From Plazaster borealis (lineage: Eukaryota > Echinodermata > Asteroidea > Forcipulatida > Labidiasteridae), in contig CM037461.1 of assembly GCA_021014325.1 (NCBI GenBank), forward strand, positions 11,003,501-11,067,500: a DNA stretch of 64,000 nt, in the 5' to 3' direction. Numbering within the stretch: position 1 is the first letter of the stretch; each line of letters begins with the position of its first letter. This document shows, piece after piece, positions 43,991 to 55,830 of the stretch. Both the position numbers and the translations under genes were made by a program. A model generated the notes under the pieces. The model was not told where the DNA came from. It did no database searches and saw only the letters and a list, made by a program, of their open reading frames with translations.

Positions 43991-45805
43991 GTGGAAAACC
44001 AAAGCGTTGCGCTTGCAGCTCCATAAGTCAAATGCGGAGCTTGCAAAAACGTTGCTTGATTTTCATGACAGGTGAGTGTTACCAGGTTACTGTATTATTA
44101 TTTATTGAAATACTAAAATCATTGTTTATAATATTAACCAATATAACTTGGTAGTCCTCTTCTTGAGGTATACCTGTTGCCTAAACAAAAAAGAATGTTT
44201 TATCTATTGGAAAACACAAAACCCGGCGCTTGCTGTCAGAATTATTAATATAAAAAATAATAATGTAGGTCTAGGCAATTTTGCTGTAGGTAGGCTATGC
44301 TAGTTTGTGAACAGAACATATCGACGATTACGCTTACAGTTTCACACGCCCACACGTCATGGTCCAGTTTTGTAGGCCCTGAACTTCAGGGTATTTTGTA
44401 CCAAGTTAAAACAAAACAAACTGGAAAATCTTTATCCTTGATTTATGTAATTGTAGGCCCCTATAGGGCCTAACTGTATCAGGGAACAAAGAATCACATA
44501 CGATTTAGAAAGTTTGTTTGAAGACCTACAAAATCCAATCAATGGAATTTAATTACTTTTAACTTTACTTTGATTACATTTTTCATATGATTATATTTTG
44601 TAGTGAGTACGTAAACTCTGAAAGTACAAGCTGTTTGACTACACGTATACACGATTACACGTATACAATGAAACACATCTGGATCCTCTGAAGCGTAAGT
44701 TGCAAGCTTATTTTTCTATTGTTACATCAAAAAACAAATATAATTTAGGGTGAAAGTGTATGATAATATTAATAAGCCAATCAGTGGTTGTTAACTTACA
44801 TAACTGATATAAGGTTTAGTCTTGAGTTGAAGGTAAAGTCATGAAGATTCAGTGGAAGAAGCTTGCTCAGCTTGTACAAACTGACTTCTTGTCCCTATTC
44901 AAGCATAATCACAACTTTTTATCAGTTTGAATCATCTTGGACAATAGGAAATTGCGAACCCCTGCTGTTTACTATAACACCGCATTGGTTGTGTGTGTTA
45001 ACTGCACGGTTGAATTGAACTGCATTTTATGTGCATAACACTAACAGTGTTATAAATGCTGTTTGTATACATTACAATCTTAAACTTATACTGTTTCATC
45101 ATTTCTTCTGTAGGTTTGCTATGATGTCTGGAGTTGCTCCCCTAAAATCTTCTCATTTAACAGGAAAGAGGTATGTTGTGTTGCTTTTGTCTAAAATTGT
45201 ATCCCTAAAAATATGGCTCCTACTATACAAATGTGGAAGTTCCGTGACAAGAATTTTGTTTGAACATTTTTGTCTCAAACAAATTTTGTAAGTATTGTTT
45301 GAAGTAAAATGCAAAATTTTATCAGAACACAACTACATGGCTTTTGTATTGCCACAGTTTCATAGATTTGGAGAAGCACTCTACATCAAAGAACTATTCT
45401 GATGATGAACTTGAGTAAGTGAACTGCTTTTTCCATAAAATACATTTGTAGTTTTGTTGAACTTATGATTGTGTTAATAATTAGTTCATATATAACACAT
45501 TTTACAACAACGTATCAATACTCTTTTTCTTTGCCCTGGTCATTTAATAGAGCCCACACCCTGATGACTTAACCACTGGAACTTGAGTCCAGACCACTCG
45601 ACCATGACACATTATCTTAAATTGCAAATTAGTTCATTGCAACCTTGTAGTATGGTGAACAATTTCCCTATTGAAGTAAATTGCTCCACCAATTATTTTT
45701 TGCTACTAGCTATCAAAACTTATCACTTACTATACAAAATTGTTTTTCTTTTAATATTCATTTAGATGCAAACTGCAAAAAAGGGAGTTATTGTTGATTA
45801 AATAA
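43991..45805 (+). CDS. Chain of four small candidate exons, unknown product
   Basis: Candidate exons 43991-44071, 45114-45170, 45358-45414 and 45766-45805 all lie between good acceptors (TTTCTAG, TTCTGTAG, GCCACAG, TTTAG) and donors (GTGAGT, GTATGT, GTAAGT). All three junctions use phase 2, so they join without a stop. The product would include WKTKALRLQLHKSNAELAK, LLDFHDR, SGVAPLKSSHLTGK, SFIDLEKHSTSKNYSDDEL and a charged end, KLQKRELLLIK, followed by TAA. I do not recognise the family. Agreement of phase over four exons is better than chance but short exons are easy to imagine; an opposite-strand frame also overlaps the first exon. Confidence 0.3.
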
Positions 45806-47073
45806 CTCACACAAAGATCCTTGCCACTTGATCGGTGGAACTTACATCACGTGGTATTCAATATTTCGTTTTATCAACTTTGTGATCAAATGCTTTATAC
45901 TCAGCATACCATATCACATTTCTCCTAGTCTGTGCGTTACATGCATGGATCAGCATTTGCTGTGCATACGTGATAGAGCAGGCTTATGTGCATGTACTGT
46001 CATGATGTTGACGGTTGGACGTGCTGGCCCATTATGGCAATTGTGATGTGTGAAGCTATTTATACTGGTTTGGCGGATCCAGATGATCGGACCAACAACC
46101 AATCAGCATAGGTGTAGTGACAAGAATTATTTGATTGGTCCTGAAGTTGAATAGGTCAGCCAATGAGAGCATAATATTGGCAGATCATTTGTATCTTTTT
46201 GGAGGGAAAATTTGTTCTTGCTTAGCATCACTTTGTCACAGCTTGTGATTCAAGTCAACTTTTATAATAATTTGCTCCGGCAATTTGTTTGATTTTGTAC
46301 TTATTTGGGGTATATCTTTCGTTTTTACTTACACAAAGGAGGAAGGATCCTCCCCCTTTCCTTCTTCTGTATAATTTTGCGGCAGTAACATTATAACTTA
46401 GTTAGGGATCATTTTTACGATTACTTTTGTGCCGCCATTGTTCTCCCGTTTGTAGCTTTTCGTCGAGCATAGTAATTGCGTACACGGCAGGCTCATCTTT
46501 ATCATCCGGATAGTGTACACGGGAGATTTTCGCCGTGCGAAAGTGACTTTTTGAGGGGGAGCTACATCGATCATCTTTTGCAGTGTTGCAGTTTACACAT
46601 CGTCTTCTCTTCGTGTGTTGCTTCACTACTTGTTTTGCTTAGTGGAGGTAGCGGATATTCTCCGGACTTTTTTGCAGCTTCGTGACTTTTGAAGTTATTC
46701 GTCTGTTCATTCCTCGGGCTGTCGTCTTTTGGTGCTTGCTGAAACTTCATCACTTTCATTTGGAGTCTCTATTGCTTTCGTGGGAGACTACGGACTTTGA
46801 CGGAGGGCTTCTCTTTTTTCCTGTCTGTGGCACCAGGATTTCACGAGTTCTTCGGACTTTACATTAAATCGGTTCACTTCAGTGAGACCGAGTCGGCCCT
46901 ACTTATAATAACAATATTTTGTCGACGTTCGATTTTGGTCTACCACACCGGCTACACTACTTAGGCCTATTTGAATTTATTTCTACACGAACATAGTTTT
47001 TTCGTGAATTTTTCGTGGACATTATTTTTCCCGATTTCTTCATTGAACTGTTGTCGGGTTTTTAATTTTCGGG

Positions 47074-48171
47074 ATGCCGCGGTCGAAGCAGGACGTTCGT
47101 GCACCCGCACGATTTGCTGAAGTTGGGGAGGTGCCGCCGCCCAAGAAGAGGCAACTAGCAACCGCAGTAAGGCCCCCTACCGGTGCTGCAATTGCCGCCG
47201 TTCCTGCGGCACAAGCGTCGGTGTCCAGGCCAAGTACCAATTCGGCCCCGTCATCATCATCATCGGCATCAGGTCCGGGGAGTGGTGAGTTTTCTGTTCA
47301 GGGCGTGAGTAATGTCCAGCAGGGCACAATAACGGGTAAAGACAAGCCGGATAATCAGCCTATTGGGTTGACTGTAAGCTTGCCTAGCCAAGCTGGCTTG
47401 CCATCTGCAGTTCCCAGTTATACTAAAGGGAAATCATTGGGCTTAGCAATTCCGTCTGCTACCAAGCAAACAATTTGGGACGGAGAATATGTTGATTTTT
47501 CACAGTTGTTGCATGGGAAAACTGTCCAGCTCTTGACTAGCCAACAACAATCAGAGATGGTATTTGCAATAAATGTGGGGGGAAACATGGTGCTCAGGCC
47601 AGCGGTGCAGCCAAGAGTAAAAATTAATACTCTTGATAAGTGGGTTTCTGCTTTCCATGTGTTTATGGCAATATTTTTAGAGAAACACCCAGCTCGGGCA
47701 GCAGAGTTATTGCAATATGCTGAGACAATCCGCTTGGCCGCTGCTCAGTTTCCCGGGCCGAGTTGGCGAGCATATGATGAGCAATTTCGGCTACGCAGGG
47801 CAGCCGATCCTAGCAGTAGTTGGGGCGACATGGATATGGAGCTTTGGGTCACAGTAGCCGCAGCAGCGTCCTTCACGTCTAATACTGGTACTGGTAACAC
47901 AACCCAAATTTTGGCAATGTTAATTATAGCCGCAACAACAGCAGTGATCGAGGCGGCGGTGTTTGCTATGCCTTCAACAGGGTGCGTGGCTGCCATTACA
48001 GTCAGTGCAGATACGCCCACAAGTGTAGTGTTTGCCTCCGCGCAGGTCATAGCACACCAGCGTGTTGCTCTGGTAGCCAAGGCAACAGGCAGTCTGCAGC
48101 GGCTGCTAGTTTCGCTGGTGACCGTGCGCTTAACGGTAGGCGTGCGTTTAGTAAGCGGGACGATACCCTGA
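47074..48171 (+). pseudogene. Gag of the Ngaro-like element
   Basis: The ATG opens MPRSKQDVRAPARFAEVGEV with a Pro/Ala/Ser-rich N-terminus. The conserved Gag block follows: TIWDGEYVDFSQLL, INTLDKWVSAFHVFMAIFLE, KHPARAAELLQYAETIRLAA and FRLRRAADPSSSWGDMDMEL. The frame then shifts near 47870, and the zinc knuckle CHYSQCRYAHKCSVCLRAGH is found in another frame at about 47985. Gag of this group binds element RNA. Confidence 0.8.
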
Positions 48172-48249
48172 TAGAAAGGCAGTTTCTTTGTTACTTGAAG
48201 GTTTTACTGATGGTTTTCATATTGGTTATTTGGTTATTTAGGTCCACGG

Positions 48250-49085
48250 GTGTGTAGGGATTCAGTTTGTTTACCGTCTGCCGCACAGCAACCGCAAATT
48301 GTGCGTGAAAAACTCGCTAGAGAAATAAGTTTAGGCCGTATTGCAGGCCCATTTGCTACTCGTCCCTTGCCTAACCTGCAGTGTTCGCCGATTGGTCTTG
48401 TCCCCAAGCAAGAGCCAGGTGCATTTCGGCTTATTCATCATTTATCCCACCCCAAAATAGTTGGGTCAATTAACAAATTTATTCCGCGTGATCAATGTGT
48501 TGTACATTATGCTTCATTTGACCCAGCGGTTGATCTTGTCATGCGTGCGGGTAAGGGTGCTTGGCTGGCGAAATCGGACATTAAATCCGCATTCAGACTG
48601 CTCCCCATTCACCCTGAGGATTATGATTTGTTGGGTTTCACTTTTGATGGGTTATTTTATTATGACAAATGCTTGCCTATGGGCTGTTCTATTTCGTGTT
48701 CCCTGTTTGAATTGTTCAGTACATTTTTAGAATTTCAGGTCAGGTTATTCAATCACAGTTTGTTCCTCATTATTTAGATGATTTTTTTGTTTATTGGAAC
48801 CTCCTTTCAGTCTTCTGGGGGGGGGCACTTTCGGCCTTTACAGATATATGTGAGAAGTTGGGCATGCCTCTAGCACAGGAAAAGACTGTTGGTCCAGTTC
48901 CGGTTCTTACTTATCTGGGCTTAGAGATTGACACTGTTTCCCAGCAAGTTAGGGTGCCTTTAGTGAAAATCTGTGCACTCTGCAGCAAAATTCATGCAGC
49001 ACTGGGTAAGAATAAAATTGCCCTTGTTGAACTGCAATCACTTGTTGGTTCCTTGAACTTTGTTTGCAAGGCTATGTCCTGGTAG
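48250..49085 (+). pseudogene. Reverse transcriptase of the Ngaro-like element
   Basis: Motifs in order: GLVPKQEPGAFRLIHHLSHP; WLAKSDIKSAFRLLPIHPED (first catalytic Asp); FYYDKCLPMGCSISCSLFE; and, after a one-base shift near 48738, HYLDDFFVYW with the catalytic Asp pair; then PVLTYLGLEIDTVSQQVRVP. The KSAFRLLPIHP and CLPMGCS blocks are typical for the DIRS/Ngaro branch of RT. Another shift near 49080 separates RT from RNase H. Confidence 0.85.
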
Positions 49086-49660
49086 GGCCTTTTTGAGAAG
49101 ACTAATTGCTCTCTCCCGGGGTCTAACTAGGCCTCACCACAAGGTGCGTATGTCAAAAGGGGCGAAGCTGGACCTGCTTATGTGGTTGGAGTTCTTTGAC
49201 CACTTCAATGGTGTGTCCCCTATTTCGGCCTGTGCATGGGACGATTCAGTAGAGTTGTATACGGACGCAGCTGCCTCTGTAGGGTACGGTGCTTTTTTTC
49301 AGGGCAAGTGGGTGCAAGGTCGCTGGCCTTTATACATACTCCAGCGGCAGCCTTCCATTGCATTTCTCGATTTTTTTCCCTTGCTGGTTGCTGTGTTGTG
49401 TTGGGGTCCCTTGCTGTCCAGTCGGCGGGTCCGATTCCGCTCTGATAATTTTGCAGTGGTTCATATAATCAACAGCCAAACATCGCAGTGTGAGCGGATC
49501 ATGCATCTGGTGAGATTGTTTGTGTTGCATTGCCTGAGGTACAATTTTGGTTTTTAAGGCAGTGCATATCCCTGGGGTTTGTAATGAATTAGCTGATTCT
49601 TTATCACGTTTTCAGATGGATCAATTTCGGGCTGCAGCTCCGAATGCCGATTGGGTGATG
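49086..49660 (+). pseudogene. RNase H of the Ngaro-like element
   Basis: The domain carries SVELYTDAAASVGYGAFF (first Asp), PSIAFLDFFPLLVAVLCWG (Asp in place of the more usual Glu), VRFRSDNFAVVHIINSQTS (third acid) and HIPGVCNELADSLSRFQM (fourth). It runs on into AAAPNADWV. It removes RNA from the RNA:DNA hybrid in the family. One frame change near 49557 splits the open frame. Confidence 0.8.
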
Positions 49661-49828
49661 ATACCAATTTCATCTCTTCCAATCCTCTGGTAGTTAGTGA
49701 GATATCTAGATTGTTGTCCATTGCTTTTTCCAAGAATTCTTACAAAACTTACTCCACTGGTTGGAACTTACTCCACTGGTCTGTGAATTCACGGGTCGAC
49801 GGCTCCCACTCTGCCTGTTACTTCTGCA

Positions 49829-50629
49829 ATGGTTAGAGCATTTATTGCTTGGCTTTCTCTCAAGGGTTGCGCATCAACAACTATAGCCACTTATGTAGCT
49901 GGGGTAGGGTTTTATCATAAGTTTCACGGTTATTCTGACCCAACAAAGGATTTTTTGGTTTCTAAATTATTGGAGGGTTGTCGTCGGGATCGTCGATTGA
50001 TTGATACTCGGGCTCCAATTACAGTACCAATTCTCATTACTATTTTGGGGGCTTTACCTCATGTTTGTGATTCACGCTTTGAGGAGCTGTTGTTCAGGGC
50101 TGCAATGTTGTGTGCACTCTTTGGGTTTATGAGAGTGGGTGAGTTTACAGCCGATTCAGCAAATCATATTCAGGATTCGGTGTTACTGCTTTCAGATATT
50201 GTAATTAGTTCAACAGTATCCGGGTCGGTGCTGGTGTCTTTTCGCACATGTAAGACCAATCAGGCAGGTCGACCTTTGGTAATCAGACTAGTTGGTACAG
50301 ATGATGTTTCTATTTGTCCTGTTACGGCACTACGTGAATTTATCCGGGTTCGGCCCGTAGTCCCGTGTCCGTTGTTTTGTCATTTCGGTGGCACACCTTT
50401 AACACGTTATCAGTTCAATGCAGTGCTTAAGAGGGCGCTAGGTTTTGGTGATCTAGGTGATCTGCGGATTCGGGCCCATTCTTTTCGTATCGGTGCTGCA
50501 ACAGTTGCTTATAGCTTGGGGGTCCCTCTGGAGGAGATTCAGTGTACGGGCCATTGGCATTCGGATGCAGCTCTTACTTATATAAGACCCGAAGCAGTGT
50601 GTATTTTACATGGTGTTTGTATGAGGTAA
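49829..50629 (+). CDS. Tyrosine recombinase of the Ngaro-like element
   Basis: The ATG at 49829 opens a 266-codon frame. Catalytic residues are all visible: Arg102 in FGFMRVGEF, Lys142 in RTCKTNQAG as the likely beta-hairpin Lys, His217 and Arg220 in AHSFRIGAAT, His242 (GHW) and Tyr251 in TYIRP. The recombinase inserts circular cDNA by strand exchange without target duplication. The SAM-like N-terminal part lies upstream in a different frame (SKNSYKTYSTGWNLLHWSV, about 49725-49795) with a shift near 49800, so the ATG at 49829 is internal to the original protein. The catalytic domain itself is intact. Confidence 0.85.
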   Translation: MVRAFIAWLSLKGCASTTIATYVAGVGFYHKFHGYSDPTKDFLVSKLLEGCRRDRRLIDTRAPITVPILITILGALPHVCDSRFEELLFRAAMLCALFGFMRVGEFTADSANHIQDSVLLLSDIVISSTVSGSVLVSFRTCKTNQAGRPLVIRLVGTDDVSICPVTALREFIRVRPVVPCPLFCHFGGTPLTRYQFNAVLKRALGFGDLGDLRIRAHSFRIGAATVAYSLGVPLEEIQCTGHWHSDAALTYIRPEAVCILHGVCMR

Positions 50630-50641
50630 AACATTCTTAAT

Positions 50642-51208
50642 TTGGGTTATCTTTCTCGGATTTGTGCAGGTAGCGTGTGGATTGTTGGGGATTCCCTGAT
50701 CTGTTGGGCCCAGCGCTCACTGGCAGTCGGTGCGGTTCCTGTGCTGTGGCGTGGTAGAGGCGGAGCCAGGTTAAGTGACCTGTCATCCCTACTTTCCTCT
50801 ATGCCCGAGAAGGCCCCTCCACCAGCGGTGCTCAGTATCCACCTTGGTACGAATGACCTTATCACTATGGATGTGTATTCCATTCGCCAATCAATTTTGA
50901 TTTTCATGGGTGAAATTCAGGCTCAGTTTCCAAATACTGTTGTTTTTTGGTCAGAAATTTTGCCACGGGTTTTTTATTTTGGGGCTTATTCACAGAAAGG
51001 CATGGAGCAGCAGCGTAAAAAGACTAATTGGTGGATGCGCACCTGCTGCCAGCGACATGGGTTCATGATTTTGCGACATCCGCAGTTTAAGTGGATGGAG
51101 TTGTCTTTGTATAGGTTTGATGGTGTCCATCTTTCTGAGGCTGGCAATGCCCTGTTTTGTGACAATTTTGCTGCCTGCATCAATAATCTTTCAATGGGAA
51201 TTTGGTAA
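50642..51208 (+). CDS. SGNH-family hydrolase ORF of the Ngaro-like element
   Basis: The frame encodes about 188 residues with all four SGNH blocks: GDSL (Ser18 nucleophile), a Gly-rich segment after it (WRGRGGARLSD), LGTND (Asn71) and DGVHLSEAGN (Asp160, His163). SGNH enzymes are esterases or acyl hydrolases, and hydrolase ORFs have been reported in some tyrosine-recombinase retrotransposons. There is no ATG before the GDSL block in this frame. A possible 57-nt intron (50613-50669, GTGTTT..TGCAG) would fuse it in frame to the end of the recombinase. No frameshift within the domain. Substrate unknown. Confidence 0.8.
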   Translation: MGYLSRICAGSVWIVGDSLICWAQRSLAVGAVPVLWRGRGGARLSDLSSLLSSMPEKAPPPAVLSIHLGTNDLITMDVYSIRQSILIFMGEIQAQFPNTVVFWSEILPRVFYFGAYSQKGMEQQRKKTNWWMRTCCQRHGFMILRHPQFKWMELSLYRFDGVHLSEAGNALFCDNFAACINNLSMGIW

Positions 51209-51769
51209 CTTTTTGTTTTGGGGTACTGTCACTTTTCTTGGGGCGTGCGTTGCACGTTTGGCAGTTTTTTGCAGAAAATGACAGAAAAATAGCAAAGGTC
51301 TTATAATTTCATTTGTAGGTAACATTGTATCACGTAATTTCTAGTTGTAATGGCCAAGGTTATGTAACTTTTCTTACGATAGTGCCATCCGTGTTTCGGT
51401 CAGGCTATCCTACCTGTCCCCCTCGTTTTCCAACTTTTCGAATTTCTGATGTATTATTAAGACTGGGATACACTTCTCTCTTTTTATCGTTTATAATTAA
51501 TGATAAAGTTAGATTTAGGGTGCCTGGCAGTTTCGCCGGGGCCATTCTTCCCCCTCGTTTTCCAACTTGGGGAATAGCATTTTTAGGGTAGAATTTTTTA
51601 AATACTTTATTGATAGGTGCACAGTGTGCATCGGTGAATGGTTCAGGGAAGGTGCGTGACATATTTTTGAACTGTACTGGGTCACTAGACCCCAACAATG
51701 TTCATGTGGGTATACACCTGAGCGTGGTTGTCCTAGCTCAGCTGTGTTTATGTTGTAAGGATTTGGTAC

Positions 51770-51965
51770 CCCCCCTTGGTGTGGCCACTTTGGTAAAAGG
51801 GCGTGATTGTCCTTGGTGTGGTCACTTTGGTGAGGGCGTGGTAATCCTTTGTGTGGCCACTTTGGTAAAAGGGCTCGGTATAGTCCTTGGTGTGGTCACT
51901 TATGTTGGTCAGTCCTTGGGGTGGCCACTTTGGTAAGGGCGTGATAGTCCTTGGTGTGGCCACTG
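51770..51965 (+). repeat. About 37-bp tandem array, GGTGTGGCCACTTTGGT
   Basis: Five units contain TTGGTGTGG(C/T)CACTTTGGT, a GGGCGTG word and AGTCCTT. Units are uneven, 30 to 40 bp. Lies just downstream of the Ngaro-like coding region. Confidence 0.75.
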
Positions 51966-52402
51966 GTATGTTATTGTTTATGGTTGTCCATCAGTTACAT
52001 GTATGTTTTGTTCGTCTGTCTAAGCCGGTTTGCCCTATGTCCGGTATCCGGCTCCTTGCCATTTTACAAATTGTTGTTTTATATAGTGTTATTACTTGGC
52101 ATTTAATTGCAGGTATTAACAGCACTTAAATAAAGTGCAGTGTCAAGCTGTGGCGGAAAATCACATATTATTGGCTAAGCTATTTCATTTTATTGTCGTC
52201 TGAGTATAATACTCCCATCCTCGTCAGCGATCAAACAGTCCTATAGTGGGGAATAGTAATTCCTATTCAACAGTTGGGATCATCCTTGCATACAGTCTAC
52301 GTCCCTTGTCTATATGGAGTCGTCCATGTTATTTCGTAGGGGGGTCAGAATTTTCAAAGTGTGGGATCGACAAGGAACCGTGTCTACTGTGAATATTAAA
52401 AA

Positions 52403-52545
52403 AAATATTGAGTGTCTTCAATGTGGAATGGGAGGAGTATTACTCTCGGTAAAATTTTGACATTCCATTTCACGAAGTGAAAGTCAAAATTTTGCCTTAG
52501 GACAATATTCCTCCCATTCCACTCTGAGCCACTCAACATTGGTAT
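52403..52545. repeat. Large hairpin
   Basis: Left arm: ATATTGAGTGTCTTCAATG, TGGAATGGGAGGAGTAT, GGTAAAATTTTGAC. The right arm carries the reverse complements GTCAAAATTTTGCC, AATATTCCTCCCATTCCA and GAGCCACTCAACATT. The loop itself contains the small palindrome TTTCACGAAGTGAAA. Total about 143 bp. It may be a MITE or a terminal structure of an element. Confidence 0.7.
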
Positions 52546-55500
52546 TATAATGTTTGCTTAAACTGATCCTTGCCTTTCACTTCAGTATCAGTGTCAACTA
52601 CAAGATATCAGGGCAGTTTACCCCCAGGAGTTTGAGAGTGACATCCCTCTAGAAGATGACGATTTGTGGGAGCCAGTTATATCTTGATGATGATGATGAT
52701 TCACAGCATTTGTATGGCGCCATATATCTGTTTCAGAAACATTCAAAGGCGCGAGGACATTCAGTATTTCCTCCAAGGTATATTGGGGAGCTACGTTTTT
52801 GAAGTATGGGACCAATTCCTTAGCATCGAGTAATGGTTTACAAGGTGCTGTGGCGCAATTTGACAAGTCTTCCTCGTCAATTACCAAAAGTATACCTTGC
52901 CTTTAAGATTGCATACATGTATCTTGCCGTTAAAGATCAATATGTTCGCTAAGGCAAACTTATTGAACAAGAAGTTTCAAGAAAGGCTTTCCTTTGCTGG
53001 TGCTGTTAGGACAAGTACTCATGTACTAATATGATTCCATTTTATTATGTAATGGAACACTAGTTTGCCATTTTCAACTAATTTATTTACCAATGTATTA
53101 CACAGGTTTTTAAGTATTTATTTTTATGTGTGTGATTATTTAAATATATATTAAGTTTAATAGATAAGTTTTATTTTATATATGTATGTCATTGTACCAC
53201 ATACTTCTGAACTACGGTATTATACAATACTTAAATATTTCTTGCAAACAGTGGAAGAATGTTTCCTTTAATTATTGTCATAGATTGGTAAATACACTTC
53301 AACAAATGACCATAAGAAATTACTTGGTACTTGGTAGGAGACACTGCAGCTGTTGATGAACCATTTTGAGAAAAGAGTCTTTTCAAGATAATAGGCCTAT
53401 GGTTTGGATAATTTTTCATCCCAAAATGTTTCAATCTGAAAAAGAAAAAGAAAAAAATTATGCAAGAATCGTTTCACTGAGTGTTGAGAGAGATGCGTTT
53501 GGTACCGTTAAGCGTGGATGGATTCTACATCTTATTTTACGTTCTTGTGAAAATTTGGTGACAATTTTGGGGTTTTTTGTTGTTGCTGTTTTCTCAGCAA
53601 GTAGACACTGTATTCAGTTGAAACTTTCAAATGTGACTTTATTGTTTCTTTCTAATGTTGCCTATAAATAACATTACATAGACAAAAACCAATCTAATTT
53701 TGTATTTATATTGTAGCAATGTATGTACTTGCCTGTTTTTGTGTTAAAGGTATTTACAGGATTGGTAAAGCTGAAAAATAGTAGCAGACAGTGTTCATGG
53801 TGATCAACCATATATTGTACATTATGTACATGAAATAACAAATCTGTGAAAGTTTGGGCTTAATCGATTGTGGTGTGTGTCGGAAGAAAATTGTGAAAAA
53901 ACATGCACAATTTTCAGCATGTAAACACTTGTCCTTAATTTTGGTTGTAACAACCAAAATTACCTGTTGCGTTTGTTTTTCTTTTTTCTTTGGGTTTTCA
54001 AATACAGTTTTCTCGAACATGACTTCATTTCAGAGGGAAATAAGTCACGTCATCAAAACTGAAATAAAACAGCATTGTTTTTATCCATACCAGTTCTGTA
54101 TAATAAAGTTCTGCTTTACAGGGTGTCCATTATTAATTTACTTATTTTAAGCAGAGTTGTAGTCGAGTCACCAGTGTGGAGTCCGAGTCACTTGGGTCGA
54201 GTCCGAGTCCTGAACTCGAGTCATACAACACTGATTTTAAGCAATACTTAAACATGCCAAAGTGTGCTAAAAGTTGTATTACAAATGGGTTGTGGTACTA
54301 CATAGATAAACAGGAAATAAGTATTAAGTGGAAAATATTTCAACTTTGGTAATTATACAGGTCTCCCAATTACCTTGGTGTCTCTGTAATTGCTTTTAAT
54401 TGTACTTCCTCAATATTTTGGGTGTGAATCATTTATAGTTAATATTTTTATATTTTATATGTGTATGTACATGAAAATGTGAGACATTCATGCAGCTGGA
54501 AGAAGAAGAAACTTAAAATAAATAAATGGTTCCATAAAACAGAAAAAAATGTGAAAGTGTTTTCATTGTGGTGGTAAATAATTATTAAATTAATTAATGA
54601 CCCCCCCCCCCCTCACAAGAGGTGCCATTACGTGAATCTCCCATTAGAAATGGACCGAGTTTGCCTGTCACAAACTCGGGTGGCTGCTCACCGGTTTGGG
54701 ACAGAGCAATTTACCCACACTCAACTTCTCTTATCTGATTGTGGTTAACAGGTGTGGACTGATTGTCAATTTTTCACTGCCTGTGAGTTTACTGACAAAA
54801 ATTATGTACAAAATTCCACCACGTTTGTGACTGTACTGTATAATATCGAAATCAATGGTAAAAGTTACCATGAAAGCAACTTTGAATCATCAAAATTGAC
54901 CAAGTATATCCTGAGAAATTCAATAAGAAAGAGGTTAGATTTTTTCCATGCATGGTCCATGGCCTTCAAAATTCCAATTTGACACCAAGCAGCAGCTGGT
55001 CTCAGTCAGTATGGGCAGTCACTGATGTCTGAAGTAGGGCGTATTAATATCAGAACATGTTCGAAGTTACAAAGCAAGTACAGGGAAGTGATTGGTCCAC
55101 TTTAAAAAAAAAAACATAATTTTTCCCCCCTGATAAAAACATGCAATAATCTTGATTGCTTCAAATAAAAATAAATAAACTAAATTTTAAAAAGAATAAT
55201 TGAAAAAAAATTGCTTGAATGCTTGACATAAAACAAAAAAATTGAAGAAATAAACCTTTGTTTTAACATCTAGTAGACACAATCGGCGACTCCAGCTAGC
55301 GGTGGTCACGTGACGTATAGTGGGTACAGAATCATAACAAACCCTCGCGCGCAGTGTTTAAGCACTGGGAGCTCAATGGGATTGTCGTAGTTTTCCGGCA
55401 GGTTGCTTGAAAACATCGAAGAAAAGCTCTGTTTTAAACATCACCTACTGAATTTTTTACCTACCAACTTGAACAATACGCGAACATGTTTTCAGAGACC

Positions 55501-55830
55501 TCACCGGAGCCATGGGACATAAGTTACAGTACACAACGATTCCCTATACCGCGATTGCTTTCTCTCATTGGCTACCGCCGTAAATAGATATATTTAGTTC
55601 CGCACTCCCATCAACACATCATTAATTTTCTGCAGACTGTCTGGGCGGAGCCGGTGCTTGGGGCACTCCTCTGGCTTCTGCCTCAGTCCGTTTGTCCTTT
55701 CCGTCCGCCCCTCCCGCGGGCCCCTCCCCTCCCGCGGTTTTTCTTTGCCCCTTCCTCTGTTTTTTTCTCTTCCCCCCCGCCCCTGTCTAAAAAGAACTAT
55801 ACTTATTATAGTCCAATTTTCGCGACACTT
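52546..55830. other. Non-coding stretch
   Basis: Between about 52680 and 52905 there is a (GAT)n run, a GCATTTGTATGGCGCC word and a TTAAAGGCAAGGTATAC end on the minus strand, which looks like part of a short interspersed or MITE-type repeat. A run of CCCTCCC words lies near 55690-55790 and a poly-C run near 54603. No exon recognised. Confidence 0.45.

Larger units (their letters stand above)
46900..51300 (+). mobile_element. Ngaro-like tyrosine-recombinase retrotransposon
   Basis: Genes on the plus strand in order: Gag (47074), reverse transcriptase with YLDD (48290-48990), RNase H (49240-49650), tyrosine recombinase (about 49690-50629) and an SGNH hydrolase (50642-51208). Recombinase in place of a DDE integrase defines the DIRS/Ngaro group. 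I see no methylase-like domain as in DIRS, which favours Ngaro. These elements have split direct repeats at their ends instead of LTRs; I searched by eye and could not identify them, so the borders are approximate. Frameshifts in gag, RT and the recombinase N-terminus show it is not fully active. Confidence 0.85.

Noticed and set aside
43824..44024. Minus-strand frame MELQAQRFGFPPRNWKPDVP overlapping the first candidate exon of the small-exon chain
   Set aside because: It has an ATG and a protein-like start but no splice partner or family match. The plus-strand exon fits its neighbours in phase, so I kept that reading, at low confidence.
52618..52887. A minus-strand frame with LVPYFKNVAPQYTLEEILNV that looks protein-like
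   Set aside because: It overlaps a repeat with a (GAT)n run, a GCATTTGTATGGCGCC word and a TTAAAGG end, has no splice context and no recognisable family.
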